The notes under the pieces are model-generated. The model was not told the origin of the DNA and did no database searches. It worked only from the letters and a program-made list of their open reading frames with translations. This document shows, piece after piece, positions 1-8,904 of a DNA stretch of 64,000 nt; positions within the stretch are counted from its first letter, which is position 1; the number at the start of each line of letters is the position of its first letter. Source of the stretch: Phaeobacter sp. CECT 5382 (lineage in GTDB: Bacteria > Pseudomonadota > Alphaproteobacteria > Rhodobacterales > Rhodobacteraceae); assembly GCF_001457775.1 (NCBI RefSeq), contig NZ_CYSG01000001.1:124001-188000 (forward strand). Reading direction: 5' to 3'. The position numbers were made by a program, and so were the translations under genes.

Positions 1-246
1 GTGGTCTTTGCCGATGCCAGCCTCGCGCTGATCGAGCTGAAACAACGTCAGCGCCAGATGGCAAACGCTGGGGTGGATTTTGGCCGTCACGATTTTGCCG
101 CCATGGGGCGGGCCTTTGGCGGCAACGGCACAACGGTACGTAATCGCGCCGAACTCAACAAAGCTCTGACAGAGGCCTTGGCCTCGGATCGTTTCACTGT
201 CATCTCTGCCGAAATCACCCCCGGAGGATATGATGGACGCATCTGA
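1..246 (+). CDS. Thiamine diphosphate-dependent enzyme, C-terminal fragment
   Basis: Only the last 81 or so codons are in the window; the frame is open to base 1, so the true start lies upstream. The fragment begins with a VFADASLALIELKQRQ stretch, which resembles the C-terminal ThDP-binding domain of acetolactate-synthase-like enzymes (a variable aliphatic segment after the NDG-type motif), followed by a 'FGRHDFAAMGRAFGG' segment typical of the end of that domain. The stop overlaps the start of the CoA-transferase by about 14 bases, implying translational coupling. The pairing recalls oxalyl-CoA decarboxylase with formyl-CoA transferase, but other 2-oxoacid or acyl-CoA substrates fit equally; the catalytic N-terminal domain is out of view. 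Confidence 0.7.
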   Translation: MVFADASLALIELKQRQRQMANAGVDFGRHDFAAMGRAFGGNGTTVRNRAELNKALTEALASDRFTVISAEITPGGYDGRI

Positions 247-1456
247 TCAACAGTCACCCACCCCGCTGCCCCCGTTGGCCCAGGGTGCCCTCAAAGGTAT
301 CAAGGTTTTGGATCTGTCGCGCATTCTCGCAGGCCCCACCTGTACGCAGATGCTGGGGGATCTGGGTGCCATTGTCCTAAAGGTGGAAAATCCCAAAACC
401 GGCGGCGATGATACGCGTCAGTGGGGCCCCCCCTATGTAATGGATCAGGACGGCGAAGCCTCGGATCTTTCGGCCTATTTCATGGCAGCCAACCGCAACA
501 AACGATCTATTGCGGTGGATATCGCCACCCCTGAAGGTCAGGCCGTAATCCACCGTCTGGCGGCCGAGGCCGATATTCTGGTGGAGAACTTCAAACCCGG
601 AGGCCTTGCGAAATACGGGCTCGACTACGCCAGCATGCGCGCCGATCATCCGGGACTGGTTTATTGTTCGATCTCCGGCTACGGCCAGACCGGCCCCAAC
701 AGCCACAAGCCCGGCTATGATCTGATGGCGCAGGGCTACGGCGGCATCATGTCTTTGACAGGCGAACCAGAGGGCCAGCCTGTGAAGGCCGGTGTCGGCA
801 TCGCCGATGTCATGTGCGGCATGTATGCCACCATCGGCATTCTCGCCGCCCTGCACCACAAAACCCAAACCGGCGAAGGCCAGCAGATTGATCTGGCGCT
901 GGTCGATGCCCAAGTGGCCTGGCTGATCAACGAGGGTGTGGCCTATCTCAACACTGGCACCCTGCCCCAGCGCCGTGGCAACGAACACCCCAGCATCGTG
1001 CCCTATGGCCTCTATGACACCTCGGATGCCCATGTCATTCTGGCCGTCGGTAATGACAGCCAGTTCCGCCGTTTCATGGAATTCCTCGGCCTCGAAGGCC
1101 TGGCAGAGGATGCCCGCTTTGCCACCAACCCGGCGCGGTTGCAAAATCGTGGCGCGCTGAACGATATCCTGATCCCGGCCTTGCAACGGTTCACCATGGA
1201 CGAGGTCATCGCCGGGATGGAAGCGCGCAAGGTGCCCGCAGGGCCTGTACAGACCCTCGACCGGGTCTTTGCCTCGGATCAGGTGGCAGCCCGCGACATG
1301 GCCATCGACATGACCTCGACCGCCGGTCCTGTAAAACTGTTGGGCAACCCGCTGAACTTCTCACGCACGCCGGTGACCTACCGCTATGCGCCGCCACAAT
1401 GCGGCGATGCTACGGCAGAGATTCTCGGGGCGGCAGACCCATTTGAGCAGGACTAA
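233..1456 (+). CDS. CaiB/BaiF family CoA-transferase (class III)
   Basis: A 407-residue protein, normal for the family. The N-terminal Rossmann part carries 'LKGIKVLDLSRILAGP' and 'GADVV-like' ALGAIVLKVENP features; the expected catalytic Asp is in the YDLMAQG segment near residue 163, and 'GQTGP' and 'SLTGEPEGQPVKAGVGIADV' are family signatures. It should move CoA between a carboxylate and an acyl-CoA in the cytoplasm; substrate not predictable. Two in-frame ATGs exist at 230 and 233; GGAGG at 223-227 lies five bases from the second, which I prefer. It is translationally coupled to the upstream ThDP enzyme and is followed by a strong terminator, so these are the last genes of their operon. 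Confidence 0.9.
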   Translation: MDASDQQSPTPLPPLAQGALKGIKVLDLSRILAGPTCTQMLGDLGAIVLKVENPKTGGDDTRQWGPPYVMDQDGEASDLSAYFMAANRNKRSIAVDIATPEGQAVIHRLAAEADILVENFKPGGLAKYGLDYASMRADHPGLVYCSISGYGQTGPNSHKPGYDLMAQGYGGIMSLTGEPEGQPVKAGVGIADVMCGMYATIGILAALHHKTQTGEGQQIDLALVDAQVAWLINEGVAYLNTGTLPQRRGNEHPSIVPYGLYDTSDAHVILAVGNDSQFRRFMEFLGLEGLAEDARFATNPARLQNRGALNDILIPALQRFTMDEVIAGMEARKVPAGPVQTLDRVFASDQVAARDMAIDMTSTAGPVKLLGNPLNFSRTPVTYRYAPPQCGDATAEILGAADPFEQD

Positions 1457-1515
1457 GGCCCGGCGGGCTTTGCGTCCTGTCGCCACACTGTTCACGAATG
1501 TTACAATAATCGGCA

Positions 1516-1546
1516 AGCACCCGCCCATCCGGCGGGTGCTTTCTTG
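1516..1546 (+). terminator. Rho-independent terminator after the CoA-transferase
   Basis: Perfect 10-bp stem (1516-1525 with 1531-1540), five-base loop, followed at once by a T-rich tract TTCTTGT. It ends the ThDP enzyme/CoA-transferase operon 60 bases after its stop codon. Confidence 0.88.
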
Positions 1547-1733
1547 TCATTGGCCTGAAATCGGATCAAAGACGCGAAAAACCGCCTGATAAATCGAAAC
1601 ATTTCGGCAAGATACCCCCCAGCCCGCACACGCGGCTTCACCAAAACGCGAGCACCGTCGCGCGGCCGCACAGGCTGGTCTAATCTCGTCTCAAACATCG
1701 TGATTTTCCAACAAGGCAGAGATTGGACCCCCA

Positions 1734-3098
1734 ATGACGCAAGACATCTTCGGACAAGAGACCAGCCTCAGCACTGACGCCGCCCGCACCAGCTGGGACG
1801 CCGCCCAGATGGGTGTGCTGGCCCATGCCGCTGTCACTGCCGACCACCTTGGGGCCGTGCTTGAAGCCGAACCCGACTTTGCGCTGGCGCAGGCCATCAA
1901 GGGCCTGTCGGTGCTGATGCTGGGACGATCTGAATTGCTGCCCATGGCGCAGGACGCCCTGAAAGCGGCCAAGCGTAGCTACAGTGCGGCGCTGCCACGT
2001 GAACGCAAATATGTCGACGCGCTTGACGCCTGGCTCATGGGACGTCCGTCGCAGTCGATCGCGCTGATGGAACAGGTGCTTGATGTGGATCCCGCCGATG
2101 CGCTGGCGATGAAGCTCAGCCATGGTATTCGCTTTATTCTGGGCGATGCCAAAGGCATGCGTACCTCTGTTGAACGGGTGATGCCTGCCTATGCCCCCGA
2201 TCATGCAGGGCGCGGCTATCTGCTGGGCTGTCATGCCTTTGCGCTGGAAGAAACCGGGGCCTATGAAAAGGCAGGTGTGACCGGGCGGCAAGCCCTGTGG
2301 ATGGCACCGGATGATGCCTGGGGTCTGCACGCCGTCGCCCATGTCCATGATATGACCGGCGACGCCGCAGCCGGCCTTACCTGGCTGATGGGCCGCGAAG
2401 AGGCCTGGGCCCATTGCAACAATTTCCGCTACCATGTCTGGTGGCACAAGGCGCTGATGCATCTTGACCTTGGCCAGATCGACCAGGCGCTGACGCTCTA
2501 TGATACCGAAGTGCGCAAAGACAAAACCGATGACTACCGCGATATATCAAACGCGACCTCGCTGCTGATGCGACTGGAGCTGGACGGCGTCGCCGTTGGC
2601 AACCGCTGGGAAGAGCTGTCAGAACTGTGCGCCAATCGCTGCGAAGACGGCAGCCTGATCTTTGCCGATCTGCACTACCTGCTGGCTCTGGTCGGGCGCG
2701 ACCGCGCCGCCGAAACCCGCCGCTTGGTCAGCCGTATCCACGCCGATGCAAAATCCCGCAATACCGAAGCCCAGGAACGTATGGCGACGCCCGGCTGTGA
2801 CGCCGCCAACGGGTTGGAGGCCTTTGGCGATGGCAACTATGCTTTGGCCTTTACCCATCTGGCTCGAGCCCGCAACAGCATGCAACTGGCTGGCGGCAGC
2901 CACGCGCAGCGCGATGTGTTTGAACGCATGACCATCGACGCCGGCCTGCGGGCAGGTGATTTTGACGCGGTCGAGGCCATACTGGATGATCGCCGTGCCA
3001 TGCGCGCAGGTGGCGAAGACAATTATGCCCTGGCCCGCCGCAGTTTGATTTCTGCTGGCCGTACCGGGCTTGACGTCCAGAGCATGCCAGCGGAATAA
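1734..3098 (+). CDS. TPR-containing protein, TTC38-like family
   Basis: 454 residues, no signal peptide and no membrane segment visible, so probably cytoplasmic. The sequence is a run of helical TPR-like hairpins; 'VWWHKALMHLDLGQIDQALTLYD' near residues 238-260 and the conserved 'WGLHAVAHVHDMTG' and 'NFRYHVWWHKAL' segments resemble the bacterial relatives of tetratricopeptide repeat protein 38. Function in this family is not established; protein-protein scaffolding is the default expectation. It stands alone between a terminator and the opg genes, 83 bases before opgC, and could be co-transcribed with them because no terminator is visible between. Start ATG 1734 has only a weak purine-rich leader. 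Confidence 0.75.
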   Translation: MTQDIFGQETSLSTDAARTSWDAAQMGVLAHAAVTADHLGAVLEAEPDFALAQAIKGLSVLMLGRSELLPMAQDALKAAKRSYSAALPRERKYVDALDAWLMGRPSQSIALMEQVLDVDPADALAMKLSHGIRFILGDAKGMRTSVERVMPAYAPDHAGRGYLLGCHAFALEETGAYEKAGVTGRQALWMAPDDAWGLHAVAHVHDMTGDAAAGLTWLMGREEAWAHCNNFRYHVWWHKALMHLDLGQIDQALTLYDTEVRKDKTDDYRDISNATSLLMRLELDGVAVGNRWEELSELCANRCEDGSLIFADLHYLLALVGRDRAAETRRLVSRIHADAKSRNTEAQERMATPGCDAANGLEAFGDGNYALAFTHLARARNSMQLAGGSHAQRDVFERMTIDAGLRAGDFDAVEAILDDRRAMRAGGEDNYALARRSLISAGRTGLDVQSMPAE

Positions 3099-3181
3099 GA
3101 CAAAAAATCAACGCGGTGCGCATAGCGACCTCGCGAACACACTGCATTTATTCAAGACAGACCTGTAAGGATAAACCACCC

Positions 3182-4477
3182 ATGGCGGAAGTTTCGCCCT
3201 TTCCAACACCAAAACAAGATCCGGGGCCTGCGGCCAACCGGACGGTTTCTCCTGACACCTCTGGCTCTGAATCCTCCGATCAGATCAAGACCACCGCAAA
3301 CCGGGTGCGCGATCCGCGGCTCGATTTTTATCGTGGCATCGCCATGTTCATCATTCTGGTGGCCCATATTCCGGGCAACCGCTGGACCGGCTGGATCCCG
3401 GCGCGGTTTGGCTTTTCCGACGCCACCGAGATTTTTGTCTTCTGCTCCGGCATGGCCTCAGCCATTGCCTTTGGCGGCTCTTTTGCCCGCAAAGGCTGGT
3501 GGCTGGGCACCGCGCGCGTGGTGTTTCGCTGCTGGCAGGTGTTCTGGGCCCATATCGGGTTGTTCTTCTTTGTGGCCATGACCATGGCCGCCCTGGATAC
3601 CTATGGCAGCTTTGACAAAAGTTACGCGGCTTCGCTGAACCTGATGCATTTCTTCAATGATCCGATGCCGCAGCTGGTCGGGTTGTTCACCCTGACCTAT
3701 GTGCCGAACTATTTCGACATTCTGCCGATGTATCTGGTGGTGCTGGCGCTGATGCCGCTGATGATGGGGCTGGAGCGGTATGGGGTCTGGGCAATTGCCC
3801 TTGCGGCTGGCCTGATCTGGCTCGCCGCCAACCCCTATCTGATTGGCCTGGGCCCCGATGGCGCCTCTCTCCCGGCGGAACCCTGGTCAGCGCGCGAATG
3901 GTTCTTCAACCCGTTTGGTTGGCAGCTTTTGTTCTTTACCGGTTTTGCCTTCATGAAAGGCTGGCTGCCAAAGCCACCAGTTTCTGCCACGTTGGGCGTG
4001 ATTGCAGCGGCCTTTTTGATCCTGTCGGCGCCTTTTGGCTCCTGGAAGGTGTTCTTGTGGGTCGAGGCGGCCAATGCAGATCTGGCCGAGATGATCCGCC
4101 CCTGGTGGAAAACCACGGCACAGTGGCGCGAAAAAACCGATTTCGGCCTGCTGCGCTATGCGCATTTCCTGGCGCTGGCCTATCTTGGCTGGCTCATCGC
4201 GGGTGAAGGCGGCAAGCGGCTGATCGCCTCCAGCCACAGCGTCGCGGCCCGGATCTGGGCCCGCCTGTTGCACATCATCACCCGGGTCGGCCAGCAAAGC
4301 CTTGCGGTCTTTGTCTTCTCCATGGCGCTGGCCCGGCTGATCGGCTTTGCGCTGGACCAGACCGACCGCGGCATCGCGATCACCGCCGCAGCCAATCTGG
4401 TCGGTTTTGCCCTGATCATCACCTGTGCCTTTGCGGCCGGCTGGTTCAAATCCCATCCTTGGAGGGCCAAACGATGA
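3182..4477 (+). CDS. opgC: OpgC-like membrane acyltransferase (periplasmic glucan succinylation)
   Basis: 431 residues with about ten hydrophobic membrane segments after a roughly 45-residue polar N-terminus. The first segment carries the OpgC/acyltransferase signature 'RDPRLDFYRGIAMFIILVAHIPGN' followed by 'FGFSDATEIFVFCSGMASA'. OpgC proteins transfer succinyl groups onto osmoregulated periplasmic glucans. Start chosen at 3182 because AAGGA at about 3168 precedes it and the polypeptide encoded upstream has no family resemblance. Its stop overlaps opgG by four bases (ATGA). In Rhodobacter sphaeroides, opgC is known to be transcribed with the glucan backbone genes, which matches this arrangement. 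Confidence 0.88.
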   Translation: MAEVSPFPTPKQDPGPAANRTVSPDTSGSESSDQIKTTANRVRDPRLDFYRGIAMFIILVAHIPGNRWTGWIPARFGFSDATEIFVFCSGMASAIAFGGSFARKGWWLGTARVVFRCWQVFWAHIGLFFFVAMTMAALDTYGSFDKSYAASLNLMHFFNDPMPQLVGLFTLTYVPNYFDILPMYLVVLALMPLMMGLERYGVWAIALAAGLIWLAANPYLIGLGPDGASLPAEPWSAREWFFNPFGWQLLFFTGFAFMKGWLPKPPVSATLGVIAAAFLILSAPFGSWKVFLWVEAANADLAEMIRPWWKTTAQWREKTDFGLLRYAHFLALAYLGWLIAGEGGKRLIASSHSVAARIWARLLHIITRVGQQSLAVFVFSMALARLIGFALDQTDRGIAITAAANLVGFALIITCAFAAGWFKSHPWRAKR

Positions 4478-6003
4478 ACCACCTCACCCGTCGCGCCTTT
4501 CTTGGTGCCGCCCTCTCCAGCACAGTTCTGTCAAGCGCTCTCCTGACGGCCCGACCTGCCGCCGCAGCAGGGAATGAGGCAAGTCCCTTCCGCCATGATC
4601 AGGTCATCGAACGCGCCCGCGCCCTGGCCGCACAGGACTACGCGCCCCGCGCCGAGGTCCCGCAAGACTGGCTCGATATGTCCTATGATGAGTACAAGGC
4701 GCATCGGTTCCGCACCCAGGATGCGATCTGGTCTGGCACCGATCGCAGCTACAATGTCGATCTCTTTCTGCCGGGGCTGTATTTCCGCCACGCGGTCCAG
4801 GTGAACACCGTCACCGACGGGATGTCCCGGCCCTTTGGCTTTGATATGTCGCTGTTTGACCGCCGCGATATCGCCCCGGATCTCAGCACCACAGGAGCGC
4901 TCGGCTATAGTGGCTTGCGTCTGCGCACGCAGTTGGATCAACCCAACAAAAAGACCGAATTCTGCGTCTTTCAGGGGGCCAGCTATTTCCGCGCTATCGG
5001 GGTCGGCCAGTCCTACGGGCTTTCAGCCCGTGGCCTGGCACTGAAAACCGGTGACCCCATGGGCGAGGAGTTTCCCGATTTCATCGAGTTCTGGCTCGAA
5101 GCCCCCGCCCCCGGCCAGCGCAGCATGGTGGTACATGCGCTGATGGATTCGCCCTCAGTCACTGGTGCCTATCGCTTTACCGTAACCCCCGGCGCCAATA
5201 CCGTGATGGACGTCGAGGCGCGCTTGTTTGCCCGCACGGACCTATCCCATGCCGGGCTGGCGCCGCTCACGTCGATGTTCCTGTTTGATCGCACCAACCG
5301 CAACCGCTTCGATGATTTCCGCCCGAATGTGCACGACAGTGACGGGCTGCTGATCAAAAACGGCAACCAAGAGGTGCTGTGGCGCCCGCTTGCTAACCCG
5401 GCACATCTGCAGATCTCCTCCTTTGTAGATGAAAACCCACGCGGCTTTGGCCTGATGCAGCGCTCGCGGCACCTCGCGGATTTCGAAGACCTCGAAGCCA
5501 ATTATCATCGCCGCCCTAGCCTCTGGGTGGAACCAAAAGGCGACTGGGGCAAAGGCGCTGTTACTCTGGTTGAAATCCCCGCCGACAAAGAGATCTATGA
5601 CAATATCGTTGCCTACTGGCGCCCTCAGGATAGTATCGAAGCAGGCAGCGAAGTGCCGCTGTCCTACCGTCTGAGCTGGGGCGAGGATCCGCATCTGGAT
5701 CTGGCCCGCGTCATAGATACCGCCGCAGGTGCGCGCATCTTTGGTGAGCCGGGCCGCCTGATGACCGTCGATTTCGAGGCGCACCCGCTGCTTGAGGGCG
5801 CCCCCGAAGATTTCGAGGTGCATCTGTCCTCCCCGCATGTGGAGCTCAGCGAGGGCGTGTTGCAGCGCAACCCGGCCACAGGTGGGCTGCGGCTTGCCTT
5901 CAGCTTTGCCCCCAATGCAGAAAACCACGTCGAGCTGCGCCTGCAACTGCGCCGCGACGGCACTGCGGCCAGCGAAGTCTGGCTTTATCGGTGGACCGCA
6001 TGA
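4474..6003 (+). CDS. opgG: Periplasmic glucan biosynthesis protein OpgG/MdoG, Tat-exported
   Basis: 509 residues, the usual size. The N-terminus is a twin-arginine signal (TRRAFLGAALSSTVLSSALL ending AAAAG), so the protein is exported folded. Mature features typical of MdoG/OpgD: 'YDEYKAHRFRTQDAIW', 'FLPGLYFRHAVQVNTV', 'FQGASYFRAIG', 'YGLSARGLALKTG', 'GEEFPDFIEFW'. It acts on the beta-glucan backbone in the periplasm. ATG 4474 is chosen over a TTG fifteen bases upstream because GGAGG at 4461-4465 is correctly spaced and the Tat signal starts there. Overlaps opgC and opgH by four bases and three bases respectively: a tightly coupled opgC-opgG-opgH unit. Confidence 0.95.
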   Translation: MNHLTRRAFLGAALSSTVLSSALLTARPAAAAGNEASPFRHDQVIERARALAAQDYAPRAEVPQDWLDMSYDEYKAHRFRTQDAIWSGTDRSYNVDLFLPGLYFRHAVQVNTVTDGMSRPFGFDMSLFDRRDIAPDLSTTGALGYSGLRLRTQLDQPNKKTEFCVFQGASYFRAIGVGQSYGLSARGLALKTGDPMGEEFPDFIEFWLEAPAPGQRSMVVHALMDSPSVTGAYRFTVTPGANTVMDVEARLFARTDLSHAGLAPLTSMFLFDRTNRNRFDDFRPNVHDSDGLLIKNGNQEVLWRPLANPAHLQISSFVDENPRGFGLMQRSRHLADFEDLEANYHRRPSLWVEPKGDWGKGAVTLVEIPADKEIYDNIVAYWRPQDSIEAGSEVPLSYRLSWGEDPHLDLARVIDTAAGARIFGEPGRLMTVDFEAHPLLEGAPEDFEVHLSSPHVELSEGVLQRNPATGGLRLAFSFAPNAENHVELRLQLRRDGTAASEVWLYRWTA

Positions 6004-7886
6004 CAGAAAACGTGATGCCAGCTGAACCTTTGATGCCGCCCCTTCAGGTGATGGAGATGCCGGAACAGGATTTTGACGCGCCCTTTCGCGACCTGAATGC
6101 CCCGGCATCTGAGCCACCACGCCAGATGGCACTCTGGCGTTTTCTGGCGTTTTCACCTGCCATGCTGGCCACGGCGGCGCTGACCTGGGTAATGCAGGGC
6201 TGGTTTGCCAAGGGCGGTTTCATGGCGTTGGAGCTGGTGCTTCTGGCCCTGATCGCCTTCAACTTCTTCTGGATCTGTTTTTCAGTCTCGACCGTGGTTC
6301 TGGGGCTGTATTCCCTGTCCAAACGCGATCGCAGCCGCCCGTCAGACAAACCCGCCCCGATGAAGGTCGCCCTACTGGTGCCGGTCTATAACGAGGTGCC
6401 CTGGTATGTGCTCGGCAATGTGCAGTCGATGCTCGAAGAGCTGCACGCCCGTGGTGGCGGCCACAGCTATGCCATGTTCATCCTGTCCGATACCCGCGAT
6501 GACACGCTAGCCGAACAGGAACGGCTAAGCGTCGAAGCCCTGCGCGCGAACCTGCCTCCAGAGCTGCAGCTATATTATCGCCGCCGCGCTGAAAACACCG
6601 GTCGCAAGGTTGGCAATATCAGCGACTGGCTGCGCCGCTGGGGTGCTGGATACGAGGCCATGCTGGTGCTGGATGCCGACAGCCTGATGACCGGGCGGGC
6701 GATCTCTCGGCTGACCGATGCGCTGTCGCGCGATCCCGCCGCTGGCCTGATCCAGAGCTTCCCGCAGCTGATCGGGGCGCAATCCGTCTTTGGCCGCATG
6801 CAGCAGTTCGCCAATGGCGTCTATGGTCTGGCGCTGGCCGAAGGACTGGCGCGCTGGACCGGCCATGAAGGCAACTACTGGGGCCACAATGCCATAATGC
6901 GCACCCGCGCCTTTGCGGCCTGTGCCGGCCTACCGCTACTGCGCGCGCGCCTTACTGGCCGCGAAAAACTGATCATGAGCCATGATTTCGTCGAAGCGGG
7001 CCTGTTGCGTCGGGCGGGCTGGCGGGTGCGGTTCCTGCCGCGTCTGGGGGGATCCTACGAGGAAACGCCGCCGACACTGATCGACCATATTCTGCGTGAC
7101 CGGCGCTGGTGTCAGGGCAACCTACAACACCTGAACCTACTGGGCGCACGCGGTTTTTTTGCTATCTCGCGCTTTCACTTGCTGCACGGGGCCATTGGCT
7201 ATCTGATGGCGCCGATCTGGTTTGCCCTGCTGGTGATCTGGGCGATGATTGGCCTCGGCGAGGAGGCCTCGGTCATCCATTACTTCAGCGAGGCCAACCC
7301 TTCGCGCCCCTCCTGGCCGGATATGTCGGAGCCACGCCATGTGCTGGTCATCCTGCTGATCTACGCCATGTTGCTCGCGCCCAAATTGCTTGCGGTTCTG
7401 GCGCTGGCCTTTACCGGTGGCAAGCTGTCGGACTATGGCGGCCCTGTGCGCTTTGCCCTCTCTGTGGGCTGCGAGATCCTGCTGGCGGTGCTCTACGCGC
7501 CGATCCTGATGGTACAGCAGATGATCGCGGTGTTTCGCACCACCTTTGGGCTGCAACATGGCTGGTCGCCCCAGGCGCGGGATGGCGGCCAATACGGGCT
7601 ACGCACGCTGATCACCTGCCACGCGCTGGAAACCCTCAGCGGGCTTGCCCTTTGGGGTGGGATCTTTGCCGGATTGATCTCGCTCTGGCTGATGCCAATC
7701 GCCCTGTCACTGGTGCTGGCCGTTCCGCTTTCGGCCCTGTCCGGTCAGCGTGCGGGCGCGCGCGGACGCGGCTGGATGGCAACCCCAGTGGTTTATTCTG
7801 AACCCCGCATCACCCGCACTGCACGGCGATACCGTGAAAACCTGCGGCGTTACCTCGAAGCCGGATTCATCCACCCGGCTGAATAG
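6000..7886 (+). CDS. opgH: Glucans biosynthesis glucosyltransferase OpgH/MdoH
   Basis: 628-residue inner-membrane family 2 glycosyltransferase that makes the beta-1,2 glucan backbone from UDP-glucose. Visible elements: two N-terminal membrane segments, the GT-A start LLVPVYNE near residue 125, the aspartates of ILSDTRDD and VLDADS, the acceptor-side SHDFVEAGLLRRAGW, and RRWCQGNLQHL (Q..RW-type motif), then about six C-terminal membrane segments. Start taken as ATG 6000, overlapping the opgG stop (ATGA); a GTG nine bases earlier is possible. The 3' end runs 20 bases into the convergent esterase gene. No opgI or second OpgG-like gene is present, unlike the R. sphaeroides operon. Confidence 0.95.
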   Translation: MTENVMPAEPLMPPLQVMEMPEQDFDAPFRDLNAPASEPPRQMALWRFLAFSPAMLATAALTWVMQGWFAKGGFMALELVLLALIAFNFFWICFSVSTVVLGLYSLSKRDRSRPSDKPAPMKVALLVPVYNEVPWYVLGNVQSMLEELHARGGGHSYAMFILSDTRDDTLAEQERLSVEALRANLPPELQLYYRRRAENTGRKVGNISDWLRRWGAGYEAMLVLDADSLMTGRAISRLTDALSRDPAAGLIQSFPQLIGAQSVFGRMQQFANGVYGLALAEGLARWTGHEGNYWGHNAIMRTRAFAACAGLPLLRARLTGREKLIMSHDFVEAGLLRRAGWRVRFLPRLGGSYEETPPTLIDHILRDRRWCQGNLQHLNLLGARGFFAISRFHLLHGAIGYLMAPIWFALLVIWAMIGLGEEASVIHYFSEANPSRPSWPDMSEPRHVLVILLIYAMLLAPKLLAVLALAFTGGKLSDYGGPVRFALSVGCEILLAVLYAPILMVQQMIAVFRTTFGLQHGWSPQARDGGQYGLRTLITCHALETLSGLALWGGIFAGLISLWLMPIALSLVLAVPLSALSGQRAGARGRGWMATPVVYSEPRITRTARRYRENLRRYLEAGFIHPAE

Positions 7887-8904
7887 GTCCCGCCAAATGC
7901 AGCAAGCGAGGATTTGCAGCGCCCTCGGCTTCAGGAGCATCCGCAGCGCCCCGCAGGGGCGCTGCCGGGCCCAAGGCTTTGTCTTTCATCTGAGATGATA
8001 GGCAAAGGCGCGGGAGCCCACGCCTGCGGCTCTGTATTTTCAGCCTTCCGTCCTGCGGTCTCTCCAACCAGTCGAGCATCCAGTCGGACCAACCCTTGGG
8101 GATTTGATGCCCTCCGGGAAACAAAACAAAATCGATATCCGCCCCTGCCTGACAGTCCCAGTCACGCCGCAGCAGACCGCCCTCGACCGAGCGTTTGTCC
8201 GGTGCCTGCTCCTGACAGCCATTGGTCTGGCGCCACAGCTCGAGCCCGGCAAAGATATCGCCCTGTTGAAATTGCCCACCGCCTAGGAACCGCCCTTCCA
8301 GCGGCACCACCCCGTCGCTCCAGCCATGGCTGTGAAACAGCCGCACCGGCCCGGCGCAGCTTAGCGGTTGCGGCCGCCAGAACCCGCCAGAGACCGGCGC
8401 ATAGGCGGCAAAGGCCTGCGGATCCGCGCAGGCGAGGTAATTGACCATGAAGGCCCCGGCGGAAAATCCCGCCAGCACCATGTTTCCCCGGTCCAGATCA
8501 AAGCGCGCGGCGGCGTCATCCGCCACCTGCTTCAAAAAAGCGGCCTCGTCGCGCCCGGCCCAGCCGGGAAAAAACGTCCAGGACCGTCGCCCATTGCCGC
8601 GGGGCAAGGCATCCGGGGCAATCACGGCATAACCCCGCGCGGTCAGCCCTTCGACAAGAGAGGTGTTTTTGAGCGAGCCTGCACCAGATCCGCCATAGCC
8701 ATGCAGGAAAATCACTGCAGGATTTAGAGCAGGTTCTGCACCCTGATCTGGCGGCAGGGCCAAATGATAGCTGCCATCACCACTTTGACAGGCATCTGGA
8801 TCCGGCCCGCAACTGGCGGCGGCCTGCTGCGTCTGACCCAGAATGCCTGCTGCAAACAGAGCGAATGAAGCCAACAGATCAAAACAGCGCGGCCTATCGT
8901 CCAT
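7867..8904 (-). CDS. Secreted esterase of the PHB depolymerase/LpqC family
   Basis: 345 residues. An N-terminal hydrophobic signal (LLASFALFAAGILG...AAAS) indicates export. Alpha/beta-hydrolase features: oxyanion/strand region VIFLHGYGGSGAGS, nucleophile elbow GFSAG, later Asp/His candidates in the SHGWSDGVVPL and PGGHQIPKGW segments. Substrates in the family include short-chain polyesters, feruloyl and other esters; not resolvable here. Start 8904 (ATG overlapping the rhodanese TGA) is preferred; an upstream ATG at 8919 is also in frame. Odd feature: after the expected end at WMLDWLERPQ the frame continues about 60 residues through a palindromic element and into opgH, a tail unlike the family. 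Confidence 0.82.
   Translation of the reverse strand: MDDRPRCFDLLASFALFAAGILGQTQQAAASCGPDPDACQSGDGSYHLALPPDQGAEPALNPAVIFLHGYGGSGAGSLKNTSLVEGLTARGYAVIAPDALPRGNGRRSWTFFPGWAGRDEAAFLKQVADDAAARFDLDRGNMVLAGFSAGAFMVNYLACADPQAFAAYAPVSGGFWRPQPLSCAGPVRLFHSHGWSDGVVPLEGRFLGGGQFQQGDIFAGLELWRQTNGCQEQAPDKRSVEGGLLRRDWDCQAGADIDFVLFPGGHQIPKGWSDWMLDWLERPQDGRLKIQSRRRGLPRLCLSSQMKDKALGPAAPLRGAADAPEAEGAANPRLLHLAGPIQPGG
7943..7965. terminator. Strong GC hairpin downstream of opgH, inside the esterase tail
   Basis: Perfect 10-bp inverted repeat (7943-7952 with 7956-7965) and a GCA loop, 57 bases after the opgH stop. A second, imperfect palindrome centred near 7992 (about 7975-8009) follows. There is no long T tract right after the stem, but CTTTGTCTTT lies at 7976-7985. 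It may end opgH transcripts; it may also be a dispersed palindromic element. Confidence 0.5.

Noticed and set aside
5242-6156. Minus-strand frame of about 304 codons across opgG/opgH
   Set aside because: Antisense to two clear genes, no family resemblance, and no ribosome site.
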